This document shows, piece by piece, positions 1 to 13,045 of a DNA stretch of 64,000 nucleotides (position 1 is its first letter; each line of letters begins with the position of its first letter). The stretch comes from Schistocephalus solidus (taxonomy: Eukaryota > Platyhelminthes > Cestoda > Diphyllobothriidea > Diphyllobothriidae), in the NCBI GenBank assembly GCA_017591395.1, contig WEDG01002105.1, positions 1-64,000 of the forward strand, in the 5' to 3' direction. Below the pieces are notes generated by a model, which saw only the letters and a program-made list of their open reading frames with translations, did no database searches and was not told the DNA's origin. The translations under genes were made by a program, and so were the position numbers.

Positions 1-1213
1 GGCAGTGCCTATAATCCTCCTTGTTATAACGACTATGGAACTCTTTGAGAAATTTGCTGATACTCTATTTGGTGTCAAAATAATCGCAGTTCTACTTTGT
101 CAGAAATTGACTGACATTCAAATAGTTATTCACCAAATTAATGAAATTGCTAGAACAGACTTATTTTTTGAAAATCGTATCAATTTTTATAACGATGGTT
201 AGGATTTTCCTGTCTTCTTAGCACCCACGAAGTGCTTTATCAATCAACATATTTATATTGGATTTCATTTTTATTAATAAGCCCATAATTTTTTAGAATT
301 TCAAAAGCAACCTTTGTGCAGGTGCTCACACATTAATTTATTTTTGTGTTCCCATTTACCCCTCTTTAAAGCCCGATTTAAACGTAACATCTCGAATACG
401 CTTACATTGAGAAGGGCTTATTGTATTCTTTTACAACCATTCTAGATTGGCAACACATTTTATCAAATAATGATCCGAGCTTTCTTGAATTTGAGAAAGC
501 TCGGATCTAAAGATGCCCCCAGTAGCAAGCGTATATAGAGGTGATAGCGGAGTGATGTTGATTTTTCGTTAAAGGTATATCGTGTCTACGGAGATTTTGT
601 CCGGTAGATGAATATCGAGGCGATATCGAATTTTTTAAGATACTCAAAATGATGACAGCTGGCCGTATAGCATAACGGGCGACTTCTTAACTTCCCTTTA
701 TACTGGCGCCCACACTTAATTCATTCCTAGTAGTGGTTTGTCCTCTCCATTTATGGTTAAACCCTGTTATTATCGCTTAATTTAAACGACAAAATTATAA
801 TTATCAGGCCGAGCGACCGAAAGACGCTAAAGCGACCCCCTTTCACATGCAGCAAACATGAAATGCAAAAGCTTATGTATAATTAAGCGTTTATTGTAAA
901 AAATAAGAATGAAATATATGTGTAACTGCTGAAGGAATTTGGTCACAGCTCATAGGAGGTGTTGAGGCGATCCATCGGCCATGCAGAAGAACCCGCTGGA
1001 TCCTGGGATGACGTTTAGCATATGCTTTCTACAGTTGACAAATAATTGTTAATAAATGTTAGTTATACTTACCGGTAATTTGGATTTTACAGTTTTGTTT
1101 CTGTACACGCTTTGTCACTGTATCAAGTGACCGTTTTAGTCGTTTTGTAACAGCTGACTCCATATCATCCAAGGTTGCCTTTCCGTTGGCAATCCCCGGC
1201 GCAAAATCCTCTG
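1..1213. other. AT-rich non-coding stretch
   Basis: No gene recognised. The sequence is AT-rich, with short reading frames that look like chance. It borders the transposase fragment that starts at 1214, so it may contain more of that decayed transposon, but no terminal repeats could be picked out. Confidence 0.5.
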
Positions 1214-1933
1214 TTATATAGACAATAGATAGACATAAGCAGGCATACCCATTATCACCTCGTAAATCTTCAATCCTAAGAGACCGTCCTTGTTTTTCTT
1301 GCCTTTAAATTTAATATGTAGACCTATGTCGTCCACAAATAAGCTATAAAAAAGGCGTACATAAATCAGGTAAAATGGGTCTAGAGGGAATTTCGATATC
1401 AATCCCAAATAACAACTGATAACGGGAGCGTAACCAAATCTGTGCTCATTGTCAATAGACTGCAAGAAATCTTCATCTTTTCTTTCCCTCGGCCCTTCAA
1501 GATAGATGACTTTGCCCATATATGCGCCCACCACTGTGCAACGTTCACACCCGCTATAAGCATTCACTTTATTAACTTGATGTATAAACGCCCTAATGGG
1601 TGCATCATATATCAAGGCTTTAACACGAACGCCAATTGGTACGACGGTTTCTTTGCATTTATTTCCATCATCCTGTAGAGACCTTTTTTCCTTAACTACT
1701 GACATACAGAACCTGTGTATATTAGAAGGCTTTCCATTATCACAGTATAAACCTACCGGGAAAACGTTGCTACGGAAGGGCCAAACAATTCTGCCTAAAA
1801 TACGCCACATTTCAGTCTTAGATTTCCTATAAACTTGGAGACCATCGGTTGCCAGGTAAATCGACACTTCCGGTACATCGACGCTCCTTTTACTTAGCAC
1901 TGGAAGCAGTTTCCTTACCAATCCAACATGCAC
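1214..1933 (-). pseudogene. CACTA (EnSpm)-like transposase fragment
   Basis: An open stretch of about 239 codons resembles the core of the animal CACTA/Tnp2-type transposases. Going N to C it has an ATDGL block followed by a KSKTEMW segment, then FPVGLY, a YDAPIRAF block, a YSGCERC cysteine pair followed by GAYMGK, and FPLDP. In related proteins the Asp residues of TDG and DAP sit in the catalytic core, and the CxxC pair follows the DAP block as seen here. The frame opens after a TAG at 1943-1945 and the only start is GTG, so this is an internal fragment, not an intact gene. A complete transposase would be several times longer. No terminal inverted repeats were found. Assignment rests on motif order recalled from the family; a different DDE superfamily is possible. 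Confidence 0.62.
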
Positions 1934-2689
1934 ATTTCCGCACTACCCATAGAGGTTATTTCCAAATTATAGAAGGCCCCCAACAACGTTCTAAGGTTTG
2001 CCGGAAGTTCAGGCACAACAGGTTTTTATACATACATAATGCCTCGCAATTCAGTCTGCACTATATTGGATCGCAATGACCACTCACACAGCTTATGAAC
2101 GTAAACATTACCTGCATCTTAAGTGCTGACTGACGTGTCGATTTCAGCATTCCCTGTCTCCGCCGCGACGCCTAAAAGATAAGATGACACAGGACTTAGC
2201 GACAAAACTGCCTGTAATTCTTCTTCTCTTTCTTCAGAGAAAATGTTGCTGTTATCAAGCCTAATACAAGATAAATTATCTGCCCAGCACCTTCTACGGA
2301 CTGCCTCCTAAATTTTACTAAACATTTGGTCCCCGAATCACATAATTCATCGTCTTTACGTGCTTTCAGGCTCCCTTCAAAACATAGTTATCAATAATTT
2401 GGCAAATTCAAGCAGATATAAATAGATAACAAAAAACAGAGTGCAAGGTTTGTCACACCAAACGTTGCACGCGCATTCACGAGATAATGGTGCGCATTGC
2501 CGTCCGCGGGATGTGCCTACAAGACCAAAGACTGCCAACCATTCAGCAGCCAGATAACGTCAGGGAGGGAACCAATGACATATCGATGGCTGAAATGGCA
2601 AAAATTCGCTATTCGCGATATTGTCTCGCTATACTCTTGCTACTAGGGTGTATTTCAAGGCGTAACAGGAAGGATCCCTGAACGTGACT

Positions 2690-3705
2690 AGCGGTGTACC
2701 TCAAGGCTTAGTCCTTGGACTCTTACTCTCCATTCATTATGATTGTGAAAGGGTCCAAAATGACCAGAAAGCCCTTCAAAATAATTCACACCTACAGCAA
2801 AATTTATCCGAGAATTGGCTCCTGGCTTTAAAATGACAGAATATCCAGACCTTTATCTGTGATCAATCAACAGCTATTCAAGTGAAAGCATGAGGGCATA
2901 TCACCTGAAAAATATTACTCTTCTCGCGTAATATTTCTCGAAGGATCTCGGACCATGGATACGGAGCAACATGAAACCAGCACTGCAGTGTTTTGAGACT
3001 GCAGAAACGTAAGAAGCGAAACTACATACCATTAAAAGGACGTCTGCAAAATTTGATGGCAACTTTTTTCGGTCTCATGTAGACTATGGCCTACAAGCGT
3101 GGCGAAATGGCTAGCATAAGGTAAAAATGCCTCGAGCAAAGAAAACTTTAAGACAAAAAGCTGGCAAAATGCTAAAAATACCTATTCTATATAGAAATAA
3201 TGAACTTCCTCAGTCTATTGCCTCTGTGTTACTGGCAGAAAAGAGGTGATATTATCCTGGTTTACAAGGTTATACATGGCCCTGAGCATGACCAAAAATT
3301 TTAGGATATATTTCATTGGCACATTTCATCCAATCTTCGTCGAAACTCGATGAAACTACGCAAAAACTTGTCCACTCTAAATAATAGCTCTGAATTTTTC
3401 ACTTCAAGGCTAGTAAATAAGTGGAATGATCTCTGTAAATCAGTCATGGAGGCGACGTCCCGTTAGGACTTTAGGAAACGCTTGAATAATTATATATGTC
3501 CCCTGTTTTCCCTTCACAGTCTGAAGCTGAGATAAATACACAGTGAACCCCAGAATAAAGTCATCTTAAAAATGCATCAAATATTATTTGAAGAGTGAAG
3601 TTTTTTAGGAGTGTACAGTTATACAAACTGACCAGTATGTAAAATAGTATTTTTAAAAGCAAATGCCTATTATCCTTTCCAAATAAACTGAAATAAACTG
3701 ATGAT
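2690..3705 (+). mobile_element. Degenerate CR1/jockey-like non-LTR retrotransposon (copy 1)
   Basis: Decayed reverse transcriptase read in several frames. A block near 2693 reads VTSGVPQGLVLG, the conserved fingers/palm motif. It is followed by a linker segment ending SENWLLA, then FRSHVDYGLQAW near 3070-3110, and a C-terminal block FTSRLVNKWNDL near 3395-3430 that matches the usual end of CR1-type proteins. The frame is broken repeatedly by stops and indels. The 3' end appears to be the AATAAACTGA-type repeat near 3680-3705. Non-functional. Confidence 0.6.
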
Positions 3706-4350
3706 ATTTCCCGAAAGATGTGTTAACTTAATGCTGCTTCATCCAATGTCTTACAATTTCTTCAAAACTGACTTAAAATTGCGAAATGTGTTTAAGGATT
3801 TATTCATAAGATCCTTATCAGTCCACTTTAGGATCAAACTAATATTTAAATTAGCTTAAAAAATGAGGCTCGCGTGAGCTAGGCATAGGGAGTATTTAGA
3901 AATTAGCTCTGCTAATCGGTCCAGATCTGTTGCTCAAATCTTTTGTCTCCGTTCGTCCGATAAATCTACAAAAGTTCTTCCGCCTTTACTTCATTGTATC
4001 AGCAATTTCCATACAAAGGTTTTAGGAAAAGCAGAATGAACATTTTACCCTTGAAACCAATCCGATCCCCTAAATTCTACTGGTATCTCACGTGTTCTTT
4101 ACAAATATTAATTTTTTTCTTCAAAGATTCTGAAAAAGATAAACCGACTTAGTAATTCACAGTCATTTGAAACCGACAGCCTTCAAATTTCCAAAATTAA
4201 ACAGCTTAGTGATTTTTCCTGCTTCGTGATCAAAATCTGCTCAATATTTGTCAAAATCTATTTAATACCAGATTATTGAGACACTTTTATCTTTATTTCA
4301 GAGGTTAAATCAGGTTCTCCTTCTGGTATTCAAAAGTATCGCGCTTTTCA

Positions 4351-4420
4351 AAAATAAATAAATATAAATAAATAAATTGTATTTTGAAGGCCCAGAGTGC
4401 TCTCGCTTGAGAAATTTCTT
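4351..4420 (-). repeat. Retroelement 3' tail with AAAT microsatellite
   Basis: On the - strand a short GC-containing segment is followed by repeated ATTT units (AAAT on +, 4351-4378). Similar tails, a short conserved segment then [21 protein letters not shown] sequence, occur on the + strand near 9630-9665 and 10345-10395. This suggests one family of A-rich retroelement 3' ends. No coding part is attached with certainty. Confidence 0.35.
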
Positions 4421-4849
4421 GCCATAAAATTTCCGATTTTGCATTGCCGATCAAATTCTTAGTTCTTTTAATTATGACTTTCTGTCCGCTCGCGCTTTTG
4501 AAGCATTCTGTATGGCTATTATACATTTACTAACTTCTCTTTGTATTGCACATCTAACACCGGTCAGTATCTATTTAAATCTCAGTAATGCATTTGATAA
4601 TGTGCATTAAAAGGGAAGTTATTATGTATATGTATATTTTGAAGGGTTACAGGCATTGCCCTTGATGACCCTATTAATGTTAGGTTATCATTGCATGTGT
4701 ACAGTCAATATAAAATGTTGTACATTTTAAAATGTTTGAGTCAAAGCATAAGATAACTTTAAATGCATTTTCACAGCCATAGGCGAAACATTGTGGAAGA
4801 AAAGTAGAGCCCGAAAGATTTTAAAAGGCTGGTTTTAAGAAATCATGCT

Positions 4850-6110
4850 GTGACAGTCGTCTTTTGTCAAATACAATGCAATCAAGCCTTCTTTTAAAAT
4901 CAATAATGCTTTCAGAGGTAACCATCTCACTTGGTAACGAGTTCCAAGGTCGAACCACTCGTTGGCTGAAACAAAACTTTCTGAGGTTCAATCGCGTGCG
5001 TTCGCTATTAACCTTGTAAGGATGACCACGCAGATGAGTTGTGCAGGCAAAAGCGAAGAAATCCTCTGATCTCAGGATAAAATCATGGCCCCGGATAATC
5101 CGGAATGTCCAGAGCAGGCTACACCGTAAGTGCCTGTAGGAAAGAGGAAAAAGTCAAGCTTTTTCAATTTGTCTTGGTACGGTAAAGTCTTAAGACCGTC
5201 AACCATCTTCGTTGCTCTCCGTTGCACCTGTTCGAGGAGGTCAACATCTTTCTTCATCCACGGTATCCAAGCTGGTACTCCGTAATCTAAATGTGGTCTC
5301 ACAAAGGCGCCATAGACTTTTCCGAATAGATCGGGGGAATATTTTAAACGCACGTCTGATCCAATGTAGTGTACATGTTGCCTTCTGGACTGCTTTCTTA
5401 CAGTGTTCTGAGGGGCATCAAATTCGCAGTTGTCCACATGCCCAGATCTTTGTATGTTTCGACCTCTTTTAATGCAGTGCCATTAATAAAGTACTGGCGT
5501 CTCAGAGATACTTTTCGACCGGCGCTTAGATGTAGGATCACGCACTTGGATACATTAAACTTAAGAAGCCACTTAGCTGACCAGGCACTTAGTTTGTCGA
5601 TATTCGATTGTAACCCTTTTGCGTCATCAGCACAGCTGACTTCAGTCCATATTTTTATGTCATCTGCGAACATGACAGCTTCACAATCTAGTTCATTGAG
5701 ACAGTCGTTCACGTATATTAGGAAGAGTAGGGGGCCCAAAACAGAACCCTATGGAACACCACTTTCTACTTTTACCCATTCTGAGCTAGAGTTTCCAACA
5801 ACAACTCTCTGTACTCTGAAAGACAAAGAAACTCTTGATCCAATTGAAAAGTTTTTCCTTGAATTCCTACGTTCCAAATCTTCTGCAAAAAGAAGCCCGT
5901 GTGGTACACTATCAAAGGCTTTTTTGAAGCCAAAAAATACAACATCTACTGCATGACCCTTATCTGTGGCCTTTGTCCATTTCTCGTGCGACTGAAGGGC
6001 ACTCGTGAGACAGTAACGTCCTGGACGGAAGTTATTGGACAGCGGAGTCCCCTTATTGATAGCAGAATTCGACCTGCGTAGCCTCAATCTTTCTCCGTAA
6101 CCCCTAAAAA
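4850..6110 (-). mobile_element. CR1/jockey-like reverse transcriptase, broken (copy 2)
   Basis: The best preserved of the three old reverse transcriptases at this end. On the - strand it reads NNFRPGRYCLTS, then FKKAFDSVPH, then VESGVP, a stop, GSVLGPLLFLIYVND, and the catalytic MFADDIKI. Then come WLLKFNVSKC, FVRPHLDYGVPAW, QRRATKMV and finally RVVRPWNSLPSEM. Breaks seen: the Gln codon of the conserved PQG motif is TAG (about 5746-5748); a frameshift lies near 5400-5437; further shifts fall downstream. The 5' half with the endonuclease is missing, as expected of a 5'-truncated LINE. The FADD box is intact but the copy cannot make a full protein. Family assignment is from motif order; a related LINE clade is possible. 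Confidence 0.75.
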
Positions 6111-6159
6111 GGACCATCGGAAATTTAGAAGCCCGTCTCCAAATTATGTCTTCCATGTA

Positions 6160-7310
6160 TCATTTCCCCACGAGCTATGATTTCTTCATACCCATAAAAT
6201 GATCTCCAAACAATCGTGTCATATTTGCACGCTTATTTAAAGCACGTTAGTTTCATTTGCAGATAACCATCATCAGAGTTACAATCTGAATACCGAGCTG
6301 TGCAGGCCTCAGATTCATCATCGATTCTCATGTAAACTAGCACCCCTGAGTGCATTATGCTGACTTCTTCTTACTCAATTGCCGGATCTCCCATTTTCTT
6401 TTCCTACAAAGATTATAAGCAACCAACCATGCTGCTTCATATGCCCTAGTTGAGCATTTCTGTTCATCCTGTACGTCTTTTTTTTAAAAAAGGACGCTCT
6501 TTGCAGAAGGTATTCGTCCCTTCTTGATTTTTACCATCATTTGGAAATATTGACGACTCAAATGGTCCCCTTGATCTTCACGGTTTTCCTCTTTCTTGGC
6601 CAATTGAAAAATGCTGCTACCTTGTCCACCATCGCATCTTCCACACCTTAAGGCGATGATACTTGCAGCCTTAACCTTCTCCTTGCTGTCTTCCCTACAC
6701 GAACTGTTGACGATCGTTTCGGGTTCCTCTGTCGGCAGTCTGAGAAATCAGCCATGAGCGTATCACGGTCGCTACTCTGGCAATTCTACCATGACCTTCA
6801 CGCCCTCTAGGTCCTCTTCTCATTCGAACTAAAGCGTACGGATGAGGCCTAAGAAGTTTCCCCTGTCAGCATCCTTTATTGTTACGCTTATAGCTAGTCC
6901 ATACGTATTTTGATCACACCTCTGATGCTGAAAAGTAGCCTCTGTCTTTACATGATTTCTTCCACGATAAGGAGCGTTTTGAACCCTCATATGCTCTAAT
7001 CATATGTCGGTCCTACCTCACGCGTATGTTTTCTCCCATGAGCGATATTTTTTTCGCCTTAAAACCCAGAAACCCCATTCAACATATGCGTTTTAACAAA
7101 AATTCCAAGGAGTACTTTGTCACTGTTTACTCATTTATCTATCTTTTGACCACACTGATTCGGGTCATTTTTCATCGCCAAGAAGCTGATCTACTATTTA
7201 TAAATTAACTTTACACGATTTCACACTCATTTTGGTTAATTTTTTCCGATGACAGTGCCCTTCCGGGTTCTGAAATGAAACATCTATCTTTTATGCCATA
7301 CCTTTCTACT
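6160..7310. other. Non-coding stretch between dead retroelements
   Basis: No gene, RNA or clear repeat recognised. It lies between copy 2 (minus strand) and copy 3 (plus strand) of the CR1-like debris and may hold their decayed ends. Confidence 0.4.
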
Positions 7311-7329
7311 TGGAAACAAAAGGTCTTAG

Positions 7330-7640
7330 CGGAGTCCTCGTTGTAAGCGGTGTCCTACAAGGTAGCGTGTTAGGTACGCATTTGTTTGTTCAATACATTG
7401 AGCATGTATAATCGGCAGTTAAGCACTCTTAATAATTTATTTGTGCGACGATCCGAAATAATTCTATTCCTTCCCTAAATCTACGACCCAAAGATGTTAA
7501 GAAGAAATCTATGCGAACTTTCATGCTCTTTATGTGTGGGTCTCAAAGTGGCAAATTGCATTCTCACCCTTAAGTGTTGTTACATGTGGTTTGGGCTTAA
7601 CAGGCTACCACGCCCAGTTATTTTCAAGGGACCCCTATAA
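7330..7640 (+). mobile_element. Highly degenerate CR1/jockey-like reverse transcriptase (copy 3)
   Basis: A short run on the + strand reads VSGVLQGSVLG near 7350-7372. After frame changes a decayed catalytic block (LFVRRSEI where LFADD is expected) lies near 7437-7460, then a linker with YVWVSKWQIAFS near 7530-7565. The order and spacing match the palm region of CR1-like reverse transcriptases, but the catalytic residues are lost. Confidence 0.45.
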
Positions 7641-7699
7641 ATGATTGTTCAACTATCAAGAACTTGGATTTAAGCTACACAAATAGTTTAGCTCTATTG

Positions 7700-10600
7700 C
7701 TTCATGTCAGTTGAATTACGACCACAGCAGCACAGATTTGTGGCTTTATTTCTTACATTTTCTACACTTCTGAAATTAAATTAAGAATTTATCGAGTGTG
7801 TGGCCTCCATATTTTTGAATATTGATGCCAATTATCTGGTTATGTGAAAAAAACTAGCTTTTCTAAAATTGAAAATCTCCGATAACACTTTAATAGCAAA
7901 ATTTTACATCTGAAATTTCCAAATACTTCCTCCTCGAATAGGTTCCATGTAACTTACCTGAAATTTCCATGGCTTTGGAGACTGGCTCCTTATTCGCCGT
8001 AATTATAGTTCAAATCTTTTCTGATATTCTGCCCTTATCCCTGTAAGTCGTCCTCACAACCTATGAAATGCTTCGGCAATAATTACTACCTCTACTTGGC
8101 TCTTAGTTATAAATTTCTTCAGAAAACTTTGCCAATATATATTAGGTTGTCTAAAAGTCGATCTGCTTTACAGCGGACTACACATTTATCTTAACACTGA
8201 TTCAATTAACTTTTTATTTTCCTTAGCCATTCCGGGCAGCTTTCACCATAACTCTGCGGACGGATCGCTAAGAATTTAATAACATATAAATAAACAATTG
8301 TACTCAATGACAGTTGACAGGCAATATCAGAAGAAATATGCAACGTGGATCAGTCTAGCAGGGAGAAAACTCCTGGAGGAACATGGCTATTTGTGTTTTT
8401 CCTAAATTTATTTTATTAAGGAAAAACTGCTGTCCGTGGTCTGGTGGCGGATCGGAACAGGGAAGAGATAGCACGAATGCAGTGTTTTTTTCAGTCTAGC
8501 CGCCTATTTAAGGGACCGGGATTCTGCATTGGGCAGAGGTGCGTCCGCAGACGGTTTTTCGCTGCCTGCTTAAATAATTCAGTGGTTGCAATCTTCAAGT
8601 GACAGTGCCATCGTCCTTTAGGTACGACCATGGAATAGACTCGGATGGCCCGCACTCAATCGAACAGAAAGACAGATTTGACCGAGTCGGCACACAGCGA
8701 TCCTGGTAGCCGCTCTGAATGCAGAAACCTAGTAAAAAGGTATCTTAAGCAAAGAAAAAGATAGTAGATTTTTTCCGGGGTAGTTTATTCCCCATTGGTA
8801 TTGCCTTTACGGAAAAAAACTGACAATACCTAACTGTTCATGCTAGTGGAAGAAATAAAATGCCAAGGTGGTCACTGCTGCACCAAGAGTAGTCAAGCTT
8901 CCTCACAGCGTTCAGGGGACTAAATGTACGAATGTTTAAGGCATTAGCAGTAAAAAGAGTCCTTTCTGTAATCGGTAAAACCATCAAGGATCACTGTTTA
9001 TCAGCCCACAGCTGGACCGACTATAAATTATTCAATTCACTGGCACACAAACAACTAAGTATAAGTGAGCAGCAGTCCAGCGACAGTCTACAAATAATAG
9101 TTCCATGAATCCTGTCCCCAGAAATCACGATTTCTCCATAACTCATTCATCAAGCAAATAACTGGTCCTAGTGACGCGCAAGTTATCTATCTTCGCTGCC
9201 AAGATTTGGAGACATCATATGCAGTGCCAGTCGTCCCTAAGTTCACTTGTGAACGAGCACCCTGTGACCGTACTATTTGGATGTCTTCGTACTCAGTTGC
9301 TGGAATGACTTTACAGTTTCAGGTAACGCTCAGAAGCCACCTATTATGCCCATCCATATTCCTTTGTAAAGCAGTTATTTCTCCTGAACTTTTTTCGAAA
9401 GTAGGGTCTCCCTCATGTTAATTGTGCCAGTTGGTCACTGCCTTGTTCTGGGGTCATAATTCTTTCTAGAAATTGTAAATATTATTTTCAAAGGACAAAT
9501 CGTGGGCAGATTTCAAAAAAGGCTTATAATACATAATAAATATTTCCAAATTCAGTTGTGTAATTGAACACTGACACAGAACACCAATGTTTACAATGTC
9601 ATCATTTCACCTCAGTGCTAGTTTTTCTTGATCGTGCCCTCTGCGTGTTTGAAATAAAAATTTATTTATTAATCTTTTTCGAGCAGCTTTCTCCTTGACT
9701 CGAAGTTAGGATCATCATGCATTTGGGAGACCATCTTCAACTTACATTGGAATGCATCGGGTTCTGTAGGAACCCAGTGTTTCCACAACCTCCCTCCCTT
9801 TGAAAAATTAATAGAAGACACATTAAAGCAGACAGTGTGCAACACATTCATTTTTTTGCTGTTCAACAGTATCCAAATTCCAGTCTGATAACTGCACTGC
9901 CGAGGCTTCACATAGTTTGTCGATATTCGTGAGTTCTCCTGCAAACTAGCACACTCTGAGCGCACTATCTCGAATATTTTGCTATCACTTGCTGCATTCC
10001 CTAAATCGTTTCACACTACGCTTAAAAACAACCTGCCCCGCACTTCCATATCACTCCACGAAGCGGATACCCTGTGTATTATTTTGAAAGTTGGAGCTCC
10101 CTTAAAACTTTCTCGTTATCATAGTATAATGTTTCTCAATAATTCGTACTAAGTTCACTCTTTAACCTAAAAATTCTCGAATATCATTTCAATAAGGTCT
10201 TATGCAAAAAATATAAGCGACCGCGGATCTAAAACACTGCATATAATGTATAACACTATTTCTAACTGCTAATGGATACCTGGCCACTCACACAGAGCAC
10301 TAACACCTGTATTTTAATTATTTTGCCTAAGCATTACCTAGGATTTTGTGGTGCTCTGTGCACGCTTAAAATAAAATTTTATTTTTTTATTGGAAAGTAA
10401 AAATGCATCTTTGATTACCATGAAAACTAGAGCATTTGAACAAAACTAACAGGATATAAATTTACAAGTGCAATTCATGCGTAAAAATTACGGCACTTTA
10501 CAATGCAAAGTGGTTCCCAGCACAAGAACTTCTATTTTTTTTGAAATATTTCATTGAGTGAGTGGTAAGATTTTATGGTCAGTTAGTAAACAAAACAACT

Positions 10601-11155
10601 TTTAAAATGGTCGTACTCGGCAGGTTCTATTGCACAAGATATTTATAGCCTGGATCTTTTTTATTCTTCGAAAGGTATGGACAGCAAAACAAATCATGCA
10701 GAACATTTCAGTTTAATGTCACAAAGTTTCTTCTTGAGGTCCTGTAAATGGCCGTAGGAAATGATGTGGGGAAAAGGATTAATCGTATACATTCACATCA
10801 GATGTTAAACCTGATGCTCAGTTTCTCTCTGGATTGGTATACAAGAAATCTTATATTAATTTTCTGGAATCGGGATAGATAACTAGAACGAGTTCTTTGG
10901 TTTTGGCATATTTTTGGCACACAGAAATCATCTGCAGTTCCAGAAATGGGCTTTGTAGATGGTCATAGTGTTAATAAATACTCGAAGTTTGAGGCCTTTT
11001 TAAATTTTTCTTTTGAGAGATAAATTAAGATATACTGCTCTTTTTGCTCATTGCGTATGTGGAAATGAATTGTTTAAATCTGGTGTCTCATTGTGACCTA
11101 CCGTTTAATGAACTCAGTAAAAGACGCGAGGGGAATTCGTGTGTCCTAGTCTATC
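7700..11155. other. AT-rich intergenic region upstream of clathrin light chain
   Basis: No gene recognised. A- and T-rich tails resembling retroelement 3' ends occur near 9630-9668 and 10345-10395. Just before the clathrin ATG an in-frame TAG at 11147-11149 closes the frame. A CCTAG at 11145-11149 could serve as a splice or trans-splice acceptor, but no promoter could be assigned. Confidence 0.4.
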
Positions 11156-11429
11156 ATGGATGACTTCACGTCTGTTTTCCTTAATCGTGGGAAAGGTGAA
11201 CTCAGAGATTTGGAAAACACTGTGTCTTATACACCATTCGGTGTAACTACTCCTGTGGCTGTTGGAGAGACCCAGTCCACTGTTGCCGATGCTGCATTTG
11301 CGTCAGATTGTGCTGGCGAACCTGAATCAATACGCATATGGCGAAAAGAATTTCATGAAAGCATTGAAGAGAGGGATTTAACTGAATCGAAAAAGCAAGT
11401 TTTGTTACTAGAAACGGCGAAAAAGGCTA
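11156..11429 (+). CDS. CLTA/CLTB orthologue (clc): Clathrin light chain, exon 1
   Basis: Clathrin light chain binds the clathrin heavy-chain hub and tunes assembly and disassembly of coats on endocytic and Golgi-derived vesicles. This exon gives residues 1-91. An N-terminal VFLNRGKGELRDLEN segment aligns with the conserved region around FLAQQESEIAGIEN in human CLTA. PESIRIWRKEF matches the almost invariant PESIRKWREEQ that opens the heavy-chain-binding helix, followed by the charged helix ending ETAKKA. The start is fixed by an in-frame stop nine bases upstream. The exon ends at A|GTTTTA in phase 1, which joins exactly to exon 2 (A|AT, Asn). Without splicing the frame runs into a stop at 11449. 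The predicted protein is 202 residues, slightly short for the family (about 210-250). Which vertebrate paralogue it matches cannot be said; invertebrates usually have one gene. Confidence 0.88.
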
Positions 11430-12949
11430 GTTTTAATTGTTTATATTAGCCTTCGTTACACATGCATGAGCATTATAGCTCTGTACTAGACTCGACCTCC
11501 ATTGTCTTTATTGGTAACATCATTTTCCCTCTAATATAATTGCCGCTATAGTGCTGCTGTCACAACTTGACAGTCAGCCCTAAGGCACAACAGGACGAGT
11601 GAGTCCCGTAGCGTACTTTTTCAGAAAATGAGTGGGACATTTGCACCCCTAAATAAATTTTAGCGATACAAAGTGGTGCCACTGGCACAATTGACTTCCA
11701 TTATCAATTCCATGCCTTTTTAATTTGCGAAATAAAACTGAATGCTTATATAGCTAATGGTTCAGTAAGTACACACCCTAGTGCAGTCAAACTAGATTAT
11801 TGCAGCAGCATGCTGGTGGTTATTATTTGAGGGTAGTTAACGGAGGTGAGCATTTTGTGATCATAACCAAGGTGCATACGTTTTAATTCACGCAGGGTTA
11901 AGAGAAGTGTGACGAGGAGAGCATGACGTCATTTTACTCATTGATACCCTACTTAGGCCGTATAAAGTAGATAACATGATGCAAATACTTACATATTTAG
12001 TGTATTTTCCCCTGTATTCTTGGATTCTGTGTAGCGTGCTTCTCACGTAATTTTGACCAACGTAATTCCTTAAATGCCGCCGTTTGCTCCACCTGACCCG
12101 TATATACCGGTTTCTATATAAGCGCTGTTTAAAATTTATTTTTTTTGCACTTAATAGCCTTACCGATAGTCTGAAGTCTCTTTGTGACTTCTCCAAACCC
12201 AAAATTATCATCTTGATAGCTATTGTGGATATACATTCTAATCTTTTCACCTGCAACGAACTATCCTACCGATTACCGGTTTTATTAACACTGAAGTCTA
12301 CCGCTTGCCCATGAGAGTTGGCGCAGCACGGGTTGTTTGAACTTGAAGTAGTTTATAATGAGACAGATTTGCGTGGCCTCTGCTAACCCACTCATTCCTC
12401 ACCCACTTTTAACTCAGAGCAAGATAGTATCAAGACGATCGTATGTGGGCGCGGGCACAGTGACCGACAAAGCTAAATATCCTGCCTGCATGTAAGACAC
12501 ACCACCTGATAGCCACAACACGTACTAGGCTTCTGCAAGGACAGCTCAGATCTCATGTATCCTAAGTCTTAAATTGAGGATCCACAGCAGCCGAAATAAT
12601 TTTTCTACAATTAATTCAAAACGCTCATATGTGTTTAAAGCGTCCTTATTAGTTTGAGTGCGTCAACTTTTATTATAGTTAAAAATGCGTTTATTTTCCG
12701 TAAAGGTGATTTCCTCGTTTCACTTTTACTTACTGCTCCCTCTTCCATGCTCAGATTTATTTTTCAAGGCTGTCAAACATCTGATCGTGTGGTTGGGTCT
12801 AGTAGCCCATAAAGCTAAACAGCCCGTTTACCTTTACTATACATGACCTGGTCTAGCGATTTGTTGCCCATGTGAAATAACCATGATTTGACGTGTCCTT
12901 GGACAGTGCGGACAGATGAGACAAATGCGACAGGTCTTTAATTTGGTTC

Positions 12950-13045
12950 AAAGCCCTGCTTCTCCGGTCTCATTGGATGGATTCACAAGTGGCCGGCCAG
13001 CCCCTTGCGTTATGTGGAGGTGCGATTGCGATGAGGATTGTTTGG
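12950..13045 (-). mobile_element. Decayed C2H2 zinc-finger fragment of the EN-RT-ZnF retrotransposon
   Basis: Plus-strand sequence around 12975-13035 matches, with many changes, the segment at about 60245-60310 that encodes a zinc finger of the right-hand retrotransposon: GATGGATTCACAAGTGGCCG here against GATGTATTCGCAAGTGACCG there. Orientation is minus. It is an isolated remnant with no open frame. Confidence 0.5.

Noticed and set aside
9669..9965. 98-codon minus-strand frame
   Set aside because: No recognisable motif, no splice partners in a consistent phase, and it sits next to an A-rich retroelement tail. Chance frame or old repeat.
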